A stretch of 64,000 bases of DNA from Chitinophagaceae bacterium (GCA_024103425.1 JAGFIS010000008.1:1-64000); one strand, 5' to 3'. Positions 14,486 to 22,762 are shown, counted from the stretch's first letter. The notes: generated by a model from the letters alone, not told the origin. Numbers and translations: made by a program.

Positions 14486-14502
14486 GCTCCCCCTGCTGGA
14501 CT
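14486..14502. repeat. Attachment site, right copy (17-bp direct repeat)
   Basis: Identical to 9849-9865. It covers the 3' acceptor strand and part of the T arm of tRNA-Asn, so the element restores an intact tRNA gene on integration. Confidence 0.9.
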
Positions 14503-14560
14503 TGAACCAGCGACCCTCTGATTAACAGTCAGATGCTCTAACCAACTGAGCTAAGGAGGA
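14487..14560 (-). tRNA. tRNA-Asn (GUU)
   Basis: A 74-nt cloverleaf: acceptor TCCTCCT with AGGGGGA and discriminator G, D arm GCTC-AGTTGGTTA-GAGC, anticodon arm TCTGA-CTGTTAA-TCAGA with anticodon GTT, T arm GCTGG-TTCAAGT-CCAGC. CCA is not encoded. Its last 16 nt are supplied by the integrated element. Two partial relics of the same gene lie upstream on the same strand. Confidence 0.93.
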
Positions 14561-14696
14561 ATATGTTTCAACTTTTTTACGCTGTTTGAACCAGCGGCCC
14601 TCTGATTAATCTCGGCTTAGCCGAGACTCTAACCAACTGAGCTAAGGAGGAATATGTTTCAACTTTTTAACGCTGTTTGAACCAGCGGCCCTCTGA
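14536..14696. repeat. Two 70-bp direct repeats derived from tRNA-Asn
   Basis: 14536-14605 and 14627-14696 are 70-bp copies with one mismatch and a period of 91 bp. Each unit starts in the D arm and 5' half of tRNA-Asn, runs through ATATGTTTCAACTTTTT and ends with a degenerate T arm (GCTGTTTGAACCAGC). They look like the remains of a tandem tRNA-Asn array or of earlier insertions at this site. Confidence 0.85.
14581..14651 (-). pseudogene. Degenerate tRNA-Asn copy
   Basis: The 5' acceptor strand, D arm and part of the variable/T region match tRNA-Asn. The anticodon arm is replaced by the perfect palindrome TCTCGGC-TTA-GCCGAGA (14610-14626), the T arm is imperfect, and the 3' acceptor strand is absent. 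It cannot fold into a working tRNA. A shorter relic holding only T-arm sequence follows at 14672-14696. Confidence 0.75.
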
Positions 14697-14799
14697 GGCG
14701 TCCTGACTTAACCGGGATATCTCTCAATAAGGGCTGCAAAAATAGCTATTTTTAGATAGCAACAAAATATAAAGAACACAAAATTTAATCGCCTAGAGA

Positions 14800-16230
14800 T
14801 CAGATTTCTTTGATAGCTGTAATCAGTTCTGACAGTACTTTCTTGGCATCGCCGAAAAGCATGGAGGTCTTAGGCTCGAAGAACAGCTGATTCTCAATAC
14901 CCGCATATCCGGGCTTCATGCTTCGCTTGTTGACAATCACCATTCCGGCTTCGCCGACTTCTAATACCGGCATTCCATAAATCGGGGAAGAGGGATCAGT
15001 CTTTGCAGCCGGATTCACCACGTCATTAGCACCTAACACTAAGGCCACATCGGTGGTGCGCATCTCATCATTGGCAGGCTCCATTTCCAGAAGCTTATCA
15101 TACTCCACATCAGCTTCTGCCAGCAAAACGTTCATGTGTCCCGGCATACGCCCTGCAACAGGGTGGATCGCGTATTTCACTTCAACACCTTTTTCTCCGA
15201 GGATTTTCTCCAATTCATGGCAGGTATGTTGCGCCTGTGCTACGGCTAATCCGTATCCCGGCACAATCATCACCTTTTTGGCATAAGCCATCACCATAGC
15301 TGCATCACTCACAGAGATTTCTTTTATGGTACCGCCTCCCGCTTGTGCAGGGCCGCCACCGGCAGCAGAACCGCCGAAAGAACCGATCAATACATTCATC
15401 AGGCTGCGATTCATCGCGCGACACATCAGAATAGTAAGAAAAGTTCCGGCCGCGCCAACGAGAATACCACCGGTCAGCATTGCCTTGTTATCGTACAAAA
15501 ACCCGCCACAAGCAGCAGCAACACCGGTGAAGGAGTTGAGCAGCGAAATCACTACAGGCATATCTGCACCGCCAATCGGCTGCACGAAGAACACCCCGTA
15601 AAGCAAAGCCAGGAATACAGTTACAAAGAAAAAGGTAATAGCACTTCCTGCTGAAACAAAGTAGGTTACAACGGCAAAAACAAGTACCAGCACCAATATT
15701 ACTAAGTTGATAAAATGCTGTCCCTTAAAAGAGACGTCTTTTATCTTACCGTTCAGCTTGCCCCAGGCAATCATACTTCCGATGAACGATACACTGCCGA
15801 TAATCGCTCCCGCCATGATCGCGAGATAATGCCCTACATGAATGGCAGAGCCAAAAACTACATCAGGGTTGATGCTTGCCTCGCGATAGATGTAATCAAA
15901 CTCTACTATTGAAATCAGCGCCGCACACGCACCACCCATTCCGTTGAAAAAGCTCACCAACTCAGGCATTGCCGTCATCTTTACTTTCTTGGCAATCATC
16001 CATCCGAGTACGAGACCGATGGCTATTCCGCCAAAGATCCATCCGTAGTTGCCAAGCGCCCTGCCTTCGTCCCTGTACAAAAAGATGGTAGCCAGAATAG
16101 CCAGTGTCATACCTCCTGCAGCTATCAGATTACCGCGCCTTGCCGTAGCCGGATGCGAAAGCATTTTAAGTCCTATTATGAAAGTAACAGATGCTACTAA
16201 ATAACTTATCGTCAGAATACTGATATCCAT
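14800..16230 (-). CDS. pntB: NAD(P) transhydrogenase subunit beta
   Basis: A 476-aa membrane subunit of the proton-translocating transhydrogenase, which reduces NADP+ with NADH using the proton gradient. About nine membrane helices fill residues 1-270, with GxxG-rich helices such as FGGIAIGLVLGWMIAKK. The soluble NADP(H)-binding domain III follows (about 295-476), with VPGYGLAVAQAQH, ALVLGANDVVNPAA and VVNKRSMKPGYAGIEN. It is the last gene of pntA1-pntA2-pntB, 19 nt after pntA2. The length matches the family. This operon is a major NADPH source in many Bacteroidota. Confidence 0.95.
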   Translation of the reverse strand: MDISILTISYLVASVTFIIGLKMLSHPATARRGNLIAAGGMTLAILATIFLYRDEGRALGNYGWIFGGIAIGLVLGWMIAKKVKMTAMPELVSFFNGMGGACAALISIVEFDYIYREASINPDVVFGSAIHVGHYLAIMAGAIIGSVSFIGSMIAWGKLNGKIKDVSFKGQHFINLVILVLVLVFAVVTYFVSAGSAITFFFVTVFLALLYGVFFVQPIGGADMPVVISLLNSFTGVAAACGGFLYDNKAMLTGGILVGAAGTFLTILMCRAMNRSLMNVLIGSFGGSAAGGGPAQAGGGTIKEISVSDAAMVMAYAKKVMIVPGYGLAVAQAQHTCHELEKILGEKGVEVKYAIHPVAGRMPGHMNVLLAEADVEYDKLLEMEPANDEMRTTDVALVLGANDVVNPAAKTDPSSPIYGMPVLEVGEAGMVIVNKRSMKPGYAGIENQLFFEPKTSMLFGDAKKVLSELITAIKEI

Positions 16231-16249
16231 TTCTTTAATTTATAGCCAC

Positions 16250-16567
16250 TCAGGATTTGGGTTTCTTTTTCTTAAACATTTCCAGCATACGGTCGGTCAC
16301 TACAAAGCCCCCCACCACGTTCAGTGTTCCTAATACCACCGCCAGAAATCCGAGTATCAATGCCAGGTAGTTATCACTTTCGGCCTTACCCATAATAATA
16401 ACGGCTCCGATAATCACAACTCCGTGGATGGCATTGGCACCACTCATCAGCGGCGTGTGTAACACGCTGGGCACCCGTCCGATAACTTCCATCCCCAGGA
16501 AACCCATCAGAATGACCACATAGATCATATCCTGATGCGCCTGTATAAATCCTAAAATCTCGTCCAT
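16250..16567 (-). CDS. pntA2: NAD(P) transhydrogenase alpha subunit, membrane part
   Basis: A 105-aa membrane protein with about three or four helices, equivalent to the C-terminal membrane part of E. coli PntA. The segment GRVPSVLHTPLMSGANAIHGVVIIGA is the conserved core of the alpha-2 domain; an equivalent segment is found in split PntAB systems. The short tail MLEMFKKKKPKS is basic. It is encoded between pntA1 (4 nt upstream) and pntB, so this organism has the three-gene split form. Confidence 0.93.
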   Translation of the reverse strand: MDEILGFIQAHQDMIYVVILMGFLGMEVIGRVPSVLHTPLMSGANAIHGVVIIGAVIIMGKAESDNYLALILGFLAVVLGTLNVVGGFVVTDRMLEMFKKKKPKS

Positions 16568-16571
16568 ATAA

Positions 16572-17681
16572 TTATTTTAAACGTTCGTTTTTAATCTCGC
16601 CCGCGTGAGTCATACAAGCCCCTGCTACCAGTTCGTCTTCAAAATTCAGATGCATTCCGCCTTCCTTGTCCGTCAGCAGTTGCAGAAAGTTAATCATATT
16701 CTTTCCGTACATCTTAGATGCATCATAAGGCATGGTAGCCGGCAGGTTAGAATCGCCGACGATGGTCACACCATTGTAGGTAATTGTCTTTCTGTCTTCG
16801 GTTACCTCCGTATTCCCGCCGGTAGATGCTGCTATATCAATAATCACCGATCCCGGTTTCATATCCGAAATCATTTCCTTTGTCAGTAGTATCGGAGCCT
16901 GTCTGCCGAATATCTGTGCAGTGGTGATGACGATATCTGCTTTCTTGGCCGACTGTGCTATTTTTTCTTTTTGCCTTTGTTTGAATTCTTCTGTCTGTTC
17001 TACCGCATAACCACCCGCTTTACTTGCATCGGCTGCACCTTCTACTTCTACGAATTTTGCACCGAGACTTTGCACTTCTTCTTTCACGGCCGGACGGGTA
17101 TCAAACACTTCTACCACGGCTCCGAGCCTGCGGGCTGTCGCTATTGCCTGTAATCCGGCAACCCCTGCTCCAAGTATCAACACCTTTGCAGGAGCAATAC
17201 TCCCTGCTGCCGTCATGAACATCGGAAAGTATCTGGGAAAGAGATTGGCGGCAGTCAACACTGCTTTATATCCGGCTATATTTGCCTGACTGCTCAGCAC
17301 ATCCATTGCCTGAGCACGCGTGGTACGCGGCAGCATATCTAAGCTAAAGGAAGTGATATTATCTGCTGCAAGTTGTGCAAATACTTCTTTATGAAATAGC
17401 GGTTGAAAAGTTCCGATAACCGTTTTCCCTTTCAACAATCTCTGCCTCTCCGGTCCCGGCATCCCAATACATAAAATAATATCACTCTCCTCTATTACTG
17501 ATTCTCCCGATGCAATAGCTGCACCGCCGTTTGCATAGGCTGTATCAGGGCTGAATGCATACTCTCCTGCACCGGATTCTACCAGTAAAGTGGAGTTTAA
17601 TTTCTGAATAAAGGGGATGTGTTCGGGCAGTAAGGCCACCCTCGTTTCGGGCGCTGTCTCTTTTAGAACTCCTATTTTCAT
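16572..17681 (-). CDS. pntA1: NAD(P) transhydrogenase alpha subunit, NAD-binding part
   Basis: A 369-aa soluble NAD(H)-binding domain I of transhydrogenase. The alanine dehydrogenase/PNT N-terminal fold (KIGVLKETAPETRVALLPEH) is followed by the Rossmann motif VLILGAGVAGLQAIATARRLGA (about 167-188), the mobile loop region around SAKKADIVITTAQIFGRQAPIL, and VIIDIAASTGGN. It works as a dimer on top of PntA2/PntB. It heads the pnt operon and is divergent from the E1 gene; the 155-bp gap must contain both promoters. Confidence 0.95.
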   Translation of the reverse strand: MKIGVLKETAPETRVALLPEHIPFIQKLNSTLLVESGAGEYAFSPDTAYANGGAAIASGESVIEESDIILCIGMPGPERQRLLKGKTVIGTFQPLFHKEVFAQLAADNITSFSLDMLPRTTRAQAMDVLSSQANIAGYKAVLTAANLFPRYFPMFMTAAGSIAPAKVLILGAGVAGLQAIATARRLGAVVEVFDTRPAVKEEVQSLGAKFVEVEGAADASKAGGYAVEQTEEFKQRQKEKIAQSAKKADIVITTAQIFGRQAPILLTKEMISDMKPGSVIIDIAASTGGNTEVTEDRKTITYNGVTIVGDSNLPATMPYDASKMYGKNMINFLQLLTDKEGGMHLNFEDELVAGACMTHAGEIKNERLK

Positions 17682-17824
17682 ATAGGCGGCTAAGGTAATA
17701 AAACTTTATCTCTGTCTGCTCCGGGTCCGCCCTGTTTTTTTTATAAAACCGGACTAAGGTTTTTGGATCGTTAACACTCCTGTCAATTTTATTTTTAGCT
17801 CAATGAAAACCCGTCGCAGTACTG

Positions 17825-17832
17825 TAGCTTTG
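17825..17832 (+). promoter_or_regulatory. -7 element close to the E1 start
   Basis: TAGCTTTG matches TAnnTTTG and lies only 4 bp before the ATG at 17837. Transcription would start at or next to the start codon, suggesting a leaderless mRNA. No clear -33 TTTG is visible. Confidence 0.45.
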
Positions 17833-17836
17833 CACC

Positions 17837-19831
17837 ATGCAATTTGAGAGATTTTCACTTTCGGACGAGCGGCTGGTTGAGATTTACCGCTCTATTTTAC
17901 TCCCCAGAATGATCGAAGAGAAGATGCTGGTACTGCTGCGCCAGGGCAGGGTAACCAAGTGGTTTAGTGGTATCGGACAGGAAGCGATCGCCGTAGGTTC
18001 TACTATGGCTATGCGGCCGGATGAATGGATTATGCCGATGCACAGAAATCTGGGCGTATTCACTACAAGGGAAATCCCTTTTCGCGACCTGATCAACCAA
18101 TGGCAGGGACATCCCGACGGGTTCTCAAAAGGCAGGGAGCGAAGCTTCCACTTCGGAACACGCGATTACAATATCTGCGGAATGATCTCTCATCTAGGAC
18201 CTCAACTTTCATTAGCCGACGGAGCTGCACTGGCTTATAAACTGAAGGGTGAGAAAAAGGCATCACTGGCATTTACAGGCGAAGGCGGCACAAGCGAAGG
18301 TGAGTTCCACGAAGCACTCAACGTGGCCTCAGTCTGGGATCTGCCCGTCATCTTCATTATCGAGAATAACGGATACGGACTCAGTACACCGGTGAATGAA
18401 CAATACCGTTGTGTGAGTCTGGTAGAGAGAGCCAAAGGATACGGAATGGAGGGCGTTCAAATTGACGGCAATAATATTCTGACAGTTCTCGATACTGTAT
18501 CCGGAGTGAGGGATTATTGCATCCGCGAACAAAGGCCTTACCTGATTGAGTGCATGACTTTCCGTATGCGCGGACATGAAGAAGCGAGCGGTACGAAATA
18601 CGTTCCTAAAGAGTTGTTTGAAGAATGGGGCAGGAAAGACCCGATTATCAATTATGAACAGTACCTCATCCGCGAAGGTGTGCTTAGCGAACAACAGGTG
18701 ACCACCATCAGAGACGAATTCAAAAACTACATAGAAACTGAAATACAGGAGAGTGCGCTGAGCCATAGCGGTGCTACAACAGTTTACCTCTCTGAAGAGA
18801 AAGAATTGAACGATATCTACGCCCCGACTCCTGAACAACCGTTGAGAAACATCGACAGCCACCGAACAGAAAACCTGCGGTTTGTCGATGCTATTAAGGA
18901 AGGACTGTACCAGAGCATGGAGGCACATGACAACCTCGTCCTGATGGGTCAGGATATCGCTGAGTACGGAGGCGTGTTCAAGATTACCGAAGGCTTTTTC
19001 GATAAATTCGGAAAAGGAAGAGTAAGAAACACCCCGCTCTGCGAGAGCGCCATTGTAGGTGCCGGACTCGGATTGAGTCTCGAAGGGTTCAAGAGTATGG
19101 TAGAGATGCAGTTTGCTGATTTCGTTTCGGTAGGGTTCAACCAGATTGTAAACAACCTCGCCAAGATTCACTATCGTTGGGGACAGAATGCAGATGTGGT
19201 AGTCAGAATGCCGACAGGTGCCGGTGTGGGAGCAGGTCCCTTCCACAGCCAGAGCAATGAAGCGTGGTTCACACACGTGCCGGGGTTGAAGGTGGTTTAC
19301 CCTTCCACACCTGAAGACGCAAAAGGGCTGATCATCGCTGCTATTAACGATCCTAATCCGGTAATGTTCTTCGAGCACAAACACCTTTACAGAAGTATTT
19401 CAGGAAGTGTTCCTTCACGCTATTACGAAACCCCGATAGGAAAAGCGAGAAAAGTACGAACAGGCACAGACGTTAGCATCATAACCTACGGACTCGGAGT
19501 TATCTGGGCAGAACAATATGCAGACAAACATCCGGATGTATCCATAGACATTCTCGATTTGCGCACACTCGTACCCTTAGATTACAAAGCCATCAAAGAA
19601 ACTGTAAGCAGTACAGGTAAAGTGCTTGTACTGCATGAAGACACCATCACCGGTGGCTTCGGCGGAGAGATTGCTGCCTGGATTGCACAGAACTGTTTTG
19701 AATACCTGGATGCCCCTGTTATGAGGTGTGCATCGCTGGATACTCCTGTTCCGTTCAACAAACAGCTGGAAAATCAATTCCTTGCCGAAAGCAGGATGGA
19801 TGCTGTATTGCAGAAACTACTCAACTATTAG
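17837..19831 (+). CDS. 2-oxoacid dehydrogenase E1, fused alpha and beta subunits
   Basis: A 664-aa thiamine-diphosphate enzyme combining E1-alpha and E1-beta in one chain. It decarboxylates a 2-oxoacid and transfers the acyl group to lipoyl-E2. The alpha half (about 1-310) has the TPP/Mg motif GEGGTSEGEFHEALNVAS and IENNGYGLST. The beta half (about 345-664) has the transketolase pyrimidine domain (LMGQDIAEYGGVFKITEGF, CESAIVGAGLGLS, MQFADF) and the C-terminal domain (EDTITGGFGGEIAA). Such fusions in Bacteroidota are usually annotated as branched-chain 2-oxoacid or general dehydrogenase E1; the substrate cannot be fixed. No E2 or E3 is adjacent. Confidence 0.9.
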   Translation: MQFERFSLSDERLVEIYRSILLPRMIEEKMLVLLRQGRVTKWFSGIGQEAIAVGSTMAMRPDEWIMPMHRNLGVFTTREIPFRDLINQWQGHPDGFSKGRERSFHFGTRDYNICGMISHLGPQLSLADGAALAYKLKGEKKASLAFTGEGGTSEGEFHEALNVASVWDLPVIFIIENNGYGLSTPVNEQYRCVSLVERAKGYGMEGVQIDGNNILTVLDTVSGVRDYCIREQRPYLIECMTFRMRGHEEASGTKYVPKELFEEWGRKDPIINYEQYLIREGVLSEQQVTTIRDEFKNYIETEIQESALSHSGATTVYLSEEKELNDIYAPTPEQPLRNIDSHRTENLRFVDAIKEGLYQSMEAHDNLVLMGQDIAEYGGVFKITEGFFDKFGKGRVRNTPLCESAIVGAGLGLSLEGFKSMVEMQFADFVSVGFNQIVNNLAKIHYRWGQNADVVVRMPTGAGVGAGPFHSQSNEAWFTHVPGLKVVYPSTPEDAKGLIIAAINDPNPVMFFEHKHLYRSISGSVPSRYYETPIGKARKVRTGTDVSIITYGLGVIWAEQYADKHPDVSIDILDLRTLVPLDYKAIKETVSSTGKVLVLHEDTITGGFGGEIAAWIAQNCFEYLDAPVMRCASLDTPVPFNKQLENQFLAESRMDAVLQKLLNY

Positions 19832-19832
19832 A

Positions 19833-21194
19833 CTACATGATCCTCCTCGTCCATTTCTTCTTGGAATCGGTATAGGGCGGATACTTCAGGTTAGGTTCAC
19901 CCCAGGTGGTCTTATCCATCACAGCCTTCTGATGTGAGAATGCCAGAAATCCGTATCTGCCGTGATAGCTGCCGATTCCCGAATTTCCCACGCCCCCGAA
20001 TGGCAGATTGGGGTTGCTGATGTGCATCACCGTATCGTTGATACAACCACCGCCGAATGAAATCTCTTTAGTGAACCTCTCTTTCTCCTTCGTGTCCATG
20101 GTAAACAGATAAGCAGAGAGTGGTTTCTCATAGTCTTTGATGATCTCAAACACATCATCCAGATTCCTGAATGTAAGAATGGGAAGTACCGGTCCGAAGA
20201 TCTCTTCCTGCATCACCTTTTCATCCCAGTTGTCGATCAGCATCACTGTCGGCTCAATGAAGAGCTCAGATTCATCGCTGTTACCTCCGTACCATACCTT
20301 TTCCGGGTTGATGAGGCTCTTCACGCGGTTAAAATTCTTCAGATTGATTATTCTGGAATAATGATCTGCACCTGATTCATATTTATACTTCTCAATATAG
20401 TTTTTAAGATGTTTCAGGAAGTTGTCCTTTACATCCTCATGCACATATACATAGTCGGGTGCAATGCACGACTGTCCGGCATTGAGAAACTTGCCCCACA
20501 CAATTCTCCGCGCTGCTACTCCGAGATTGGCTGACTCTGTTACGATTGCAGGTGATTTACCACCCAGCTCCAGAGTCACCGGAGTCAGATGTCTGGCTGC
20601 CGACTGGTAAACAATCCTGCCCACAGCAGGGCTTCCTGTAAAGAAAATCTTATCGAACCTCAAGTCCAATAACGCCGTTGTCTCCTGAACTCCTCCCTGC
20701 ACTACATGAAACAACTCTGAAGGGAAGCTCTTGTTTATCAGTTCTTCCATCAACTCTGCAGTGTGAGCTGCTACTTCACTCGGTTTCAATATTACTGTAT
20801 TGCCTGCTGCCAGTGCGGTAATTGCAGGAACAAAAGACAGCTGATATGGGTAATTCCACGGACTGATAATTAACGTGTTACCATAGGGTTCATAATAAAT
20901 CTTGCTCGATGCAATCTGGTTGACAATATTAGTAGATACTTCCTGCGGCCGCGCCAGTACGCTGAGATTCTTCAGGAAGTATTTGATTTCGTTCTTTACA
21001 AAAGACAGTTCTGTCGCATAGGCTTCGAACTCCGATTTACCCAAATCCTTCTGAACGGCATCATACAACCGGCTTTCGTTGCTCTCTATCACCTCTGCCA
21101 GCTTTTTGAGCTGCTCTTTTCTGAAAGCTATATCCTTTGTCCCTCCCGTACGGAAATACTCTTTCTGTTGCTGCCAAATCTGTTTAAAATCCAT
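19833..21194 (-). CDS. Aldehyde dehydrogenase family protein
   Basis: A 453-aa NAD(P)-dependent aldehyde dehydrogenase of the compact class-3/fatty-aldehyde type. Visible motifs: PWNYPYQLSFVPAITALAAGNTVILKPSE near residue 110, the cofactor loop FFTGSPAVGRIV, the general base Glu in LELGGKSPAIV, and the catalytic Cys in NAGQSCIAPDYV. LPFGGVGNSGIGSYHG is near the C-terminus. The length fits class 3 (about 450-460 aa). It is convergent with the E1 gene with almost no gap. It may oxidise lipid- or aromatic-derived aldehydes; the substrate is not readable. Confidence 0.92.
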   Translation of the reverse strand: MDFKQIWQQQKEYFRTGGTKDIAFRKEQLKKLAEVIESNESRLYDAVQKDLGKSEFEAYATELSFVKNEIKYFLKNLSVLARPQEVSTNIVNQIASSKIYYEPYGNTLIISPWNYPYQLSFVPAITALAAGNTVILKPSEVAAHTAELMEELINKSFPSELFHVVQGGVQETTALLDLRFDKIFFTGSPAVGRIVYQSAARHLTPVTLELGGKSPAIVTESANLGVAARRIVWGKFLNAGQSCIAPDYVYVHEDVKDNFLKHLKNYIEKYKYESGADHYSRIINLKNFNRVKSLINPEKVWYGGNSDESELFIEPTVMLIDNWDEKVMQEEIFGPVLPILTFRNLDDVFEIIKDYEKPLSAYLFTMDTKEKERFTKEISFGGGCINDTVMHISNPNLPFGGVGNSGIGSYHGRYGFLAFSHQKAVMDKTTWGEPNLKYPPYTDSKKKWTRRIM

Positions 21195-21296
21195 AGTCTG
21201 ATAGTTAGAAGATACTTAACTGTATCGGTTTTTATAAAGTTATCGCTTTCTTTAAAGATGAGGCAAAACGTCCATCTGCAAAGACCGGTTGCAAAT

Positions 21297-21320
21297 AAAA
21301 AAGGAGCAGTTTCCTGCCCC
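21297..21320 (-). terminator. Terminator after the flavin reductase gene
   Basis: On the minus strand GGGGCAG-GAAA-CTGCTCC (one G-T pair) is followed by TTTTTT. It lies 26 bp after the stop of the 222-aa reductase. Confidence 0.8.
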
Positions 21321-21345
21321 TTAATTAATTCTACGTCAATGTTTA

Positions 21346-22014
21346 TTAAAATCCTTCTTTCACAATATGCGCCTCATCCACTCCCAGCGCCTCGAGGTGT
21401 TTTGCCATCGCATCCATCATCGGCGGAGGGGCACACAGATACACATAATCCAATCCGCTACTCTTGTGTTTTGCAATCAGTTCTTTTGTAACAAAGCCGT
21501 GCTCATAACCCTCAGCATCTTCATGAGAGAGTACATTGATAAACTTATCTCCCAGCATTTTTCTGAATCCTTCCTCGTTGATGATATCACCTTTGGTCTT
21601 GTTGGCAAAAATCAGTTTGTTGTTGCCGAGCTTGTGTTCTTTCTCCAATTTCTTCAGAATAGCAAGAAAAGGAGTAATTCCCGCGCCTCCGGCGATGAAC
21701 ACACCTTCGCCTTTGTAAGCAATATCTCCGTAAACATCCCCGACGATCAATTCATCGCCTGCTTTCAGCGTCAGCAATTCATTGGTTACCCCTTTCTTCT
21801 CAGGGTAAGTTTTGATGTTGAATTCGATATGGTCATCTTCAGGAAGGGAAGTGAAAGTGAATGACCTCCAGGCAGTCTCCCATCCGGGTTTATTAATTGC
21901 GATATCTGCGGCTTGCCCGGGGATATAACTCAAACCTTCCGGCTTTTCCAGTGTAATGTGCAACACGTCGTGTGTAGCGTGTTCAATAGATAAAATCTTT
22001 ACAGCTTTTCCCAT
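21346..22014 (-). CDS. FAD-binding oxidoreductase (ferredoxin/flavodoxin reductase-like)
   Basis: A 222-aa ferredoxin-NADP reductase-family protein. The FAD domain (about 1-98) carries the conserved flavin-binding pattern around WRSFTFTSLPEDD. The NAD(P) domain starts at GVFIAGGAGITPFLAILKKLEKE (about 103) and ends near YVYLCAPPPMMDAM. There is no 2Fe-2S domain, so it is not a PaaE-type oxygenase reductase. It probably moves electrons between NAD(P)H and a small redox carrier; the partner is not encoded nearby. It is followed by a good terminator and appears to be monocistronic. Confidence 0.8.
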   Translation of the reverse strand: MGKAVKILSIEHATHDVLHITLEKPEGLSYIPGQAADIAINKPGWETAWRSFTFTSLPEDDHIEFNIKTYPEKKGVTNELLTLKAGDELIVGDVYGDIAYKGEGVFIAGGAGITPFLAILKKLEKEHKLGNNKLIFANKTKGDIINEEGFRKMLGDKFINVLSHEDAEGYEHGFVTKELIAKHKSSGLDYVYLCAPPPMMDAMAKHLEALGVDEAHIVKEGF

Positions 22015-22174
22015 AAAATTTCAATTTCTGCTTAAATAATAAATAAAAAATTGTTTCGTGATTTATCTCTCAGCCACTCATCTCAACTGATCAGTCCGGC
22101 TTCTAAGAATAAAAATATTTTATCATACTAACAAAATACGTACCATCCTCCTCAACTACTATGCCGAAGCGTCC

Positions 22175-22762
22175 TCATTCCGGTTTTTTCCACGGTTGGT
22201 ACCCTTCTTCCTGCACTTTACTGTTACTTTTCTCCCGCAATGGCTCGCATTCTTCAAAATGCAACAACATATCTGCTGCTAATTGCTGATACACCTTTGT
22301 GCCCCGGGTTTTCCAGCCGATCATTTCATCGCTCACCTCTCTGATTCTTTTGGCCGGATTGCCGACAATCAGACTGCGGCTTTCAAAAACTGCCCGCTGC
22401 TTAATAAAGCTCAATGCTCCAACAATACATTCGTCTCCCAACACTGCTTCATCCATGATGACGGCATTCATGCCTACAAGACAGTTTCTGCCTATCGTAC
22501 ATCCGTGGAGTATGGCGCCATGGCCGATGTGCGAATTCTCGTGCAACACTACCGTCGCACCCGGGAAGGAATGAATCACACAATTCTCCTGCACATTGGA
22601 ACCATCTTCAATGATAATCTTGCCGAAATCTCCCCTGATGACAGCACCCGGACCCACATAGACATGCTTACCAATCTCTACATTGCCCGTGACGGCAGCC
22701 AGAGGATGCACAAACGAGGACGGATCGGCATAAGGTATAAATTCTTTGAACTTGTAGAACAT
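22175..22762 (-). CDS. paaY: PaaY-like hexapeptide-repeat protein
   Basis: A 195-aa left-handed beta-helix protein of the gamma-carbonic-anhydrase/PaaY group. Hexapeptide repeats run from about residue 15 to 150 (VTGNVEIGKHVYVGPGAVIRGDFGKI, NVQENCVIHSF, SHIGHGAILHGCTIGRNCLVGMNAVIMD). The His residues needed for a trimer-interface metal site are present (HSF, HIGHG). PaaY in other bacteria is a thioesterase acting with phenylacetate catabolism. The C-terminal WKTRGTKVYQQLAADML matches PaaY better than plain carbonic anhydrases. PaaI- and PaaG-like genes lie 4-5 kb away, separated by an M1 peptidase and a fucosidase. Confidence 0.78.
   Translation of the reverse strand: MFYKFKEFIPYADPSSFVHPLAAVTGNVEIGKHVYVGPGAVIRGDFGKIIIEDGSNVQENCVIHSFPGATVVLHENSHIGHGAILHGCTIGRNCLVGMNAVIMDEAVLGDECIVGALSFIKQRAVFESRSLIVGNPAKRIREVSDEMIGWKTRGTKVYQQLAADMLLHFEECEPLREKSNSKVQEEGYQPWKKPE

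Larger units (their letters stand above)
9849..14502 (-). mobile_element. tRNA-Asn-integrated satellite/plasmid-like element, 4.6 kb
   Basis: The element is bounded by perfect 17-bp copies of the tRNA-Asn 3' end. All its genes read leftwards: integrase, a 265-aa class orphan, an excisionase-like HTH protein, a 158-aa orphan, a gene II/X-like Rep and a small-terminase-like HTH protein. Both ends carry AGTAAC repeats at about 11-bp spacing, typical of integrase arm sites. Its genes are visibly richer in A+T than the host, yet it is full of GCCGGC. No capsid, large terminase, Zot-type ATPase, relaxase or conjugation gene is present. An int-xis-rep-terS content suggests a phage-inducible-island-like satellite, or an integrative rolling-circle plasmid. 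Boundaries are certain; the lifestyle is inferred. Confidence 0.9.

Noticed and set aside
9849..14502. Element as an integrated filamentous phage (inovirus)
   Set aside because: The Rep type fits, but no Zot-like ATPase, coat or assembly gene is present in the 4.6 kb between the att copies.
18329..19384. 351-aa open frame on the minus strand
   Set aside because: It lies entirely inside the well-supported fused E1 gene, reads as Cys/His-rich low-quality protein with no motif, and is a codon-bias shadow.
21346..22014. Flavin reductase as PaaE
   Set aside because: It has no 2Fe-2S ferredoxin domain and is too short for PaaE.
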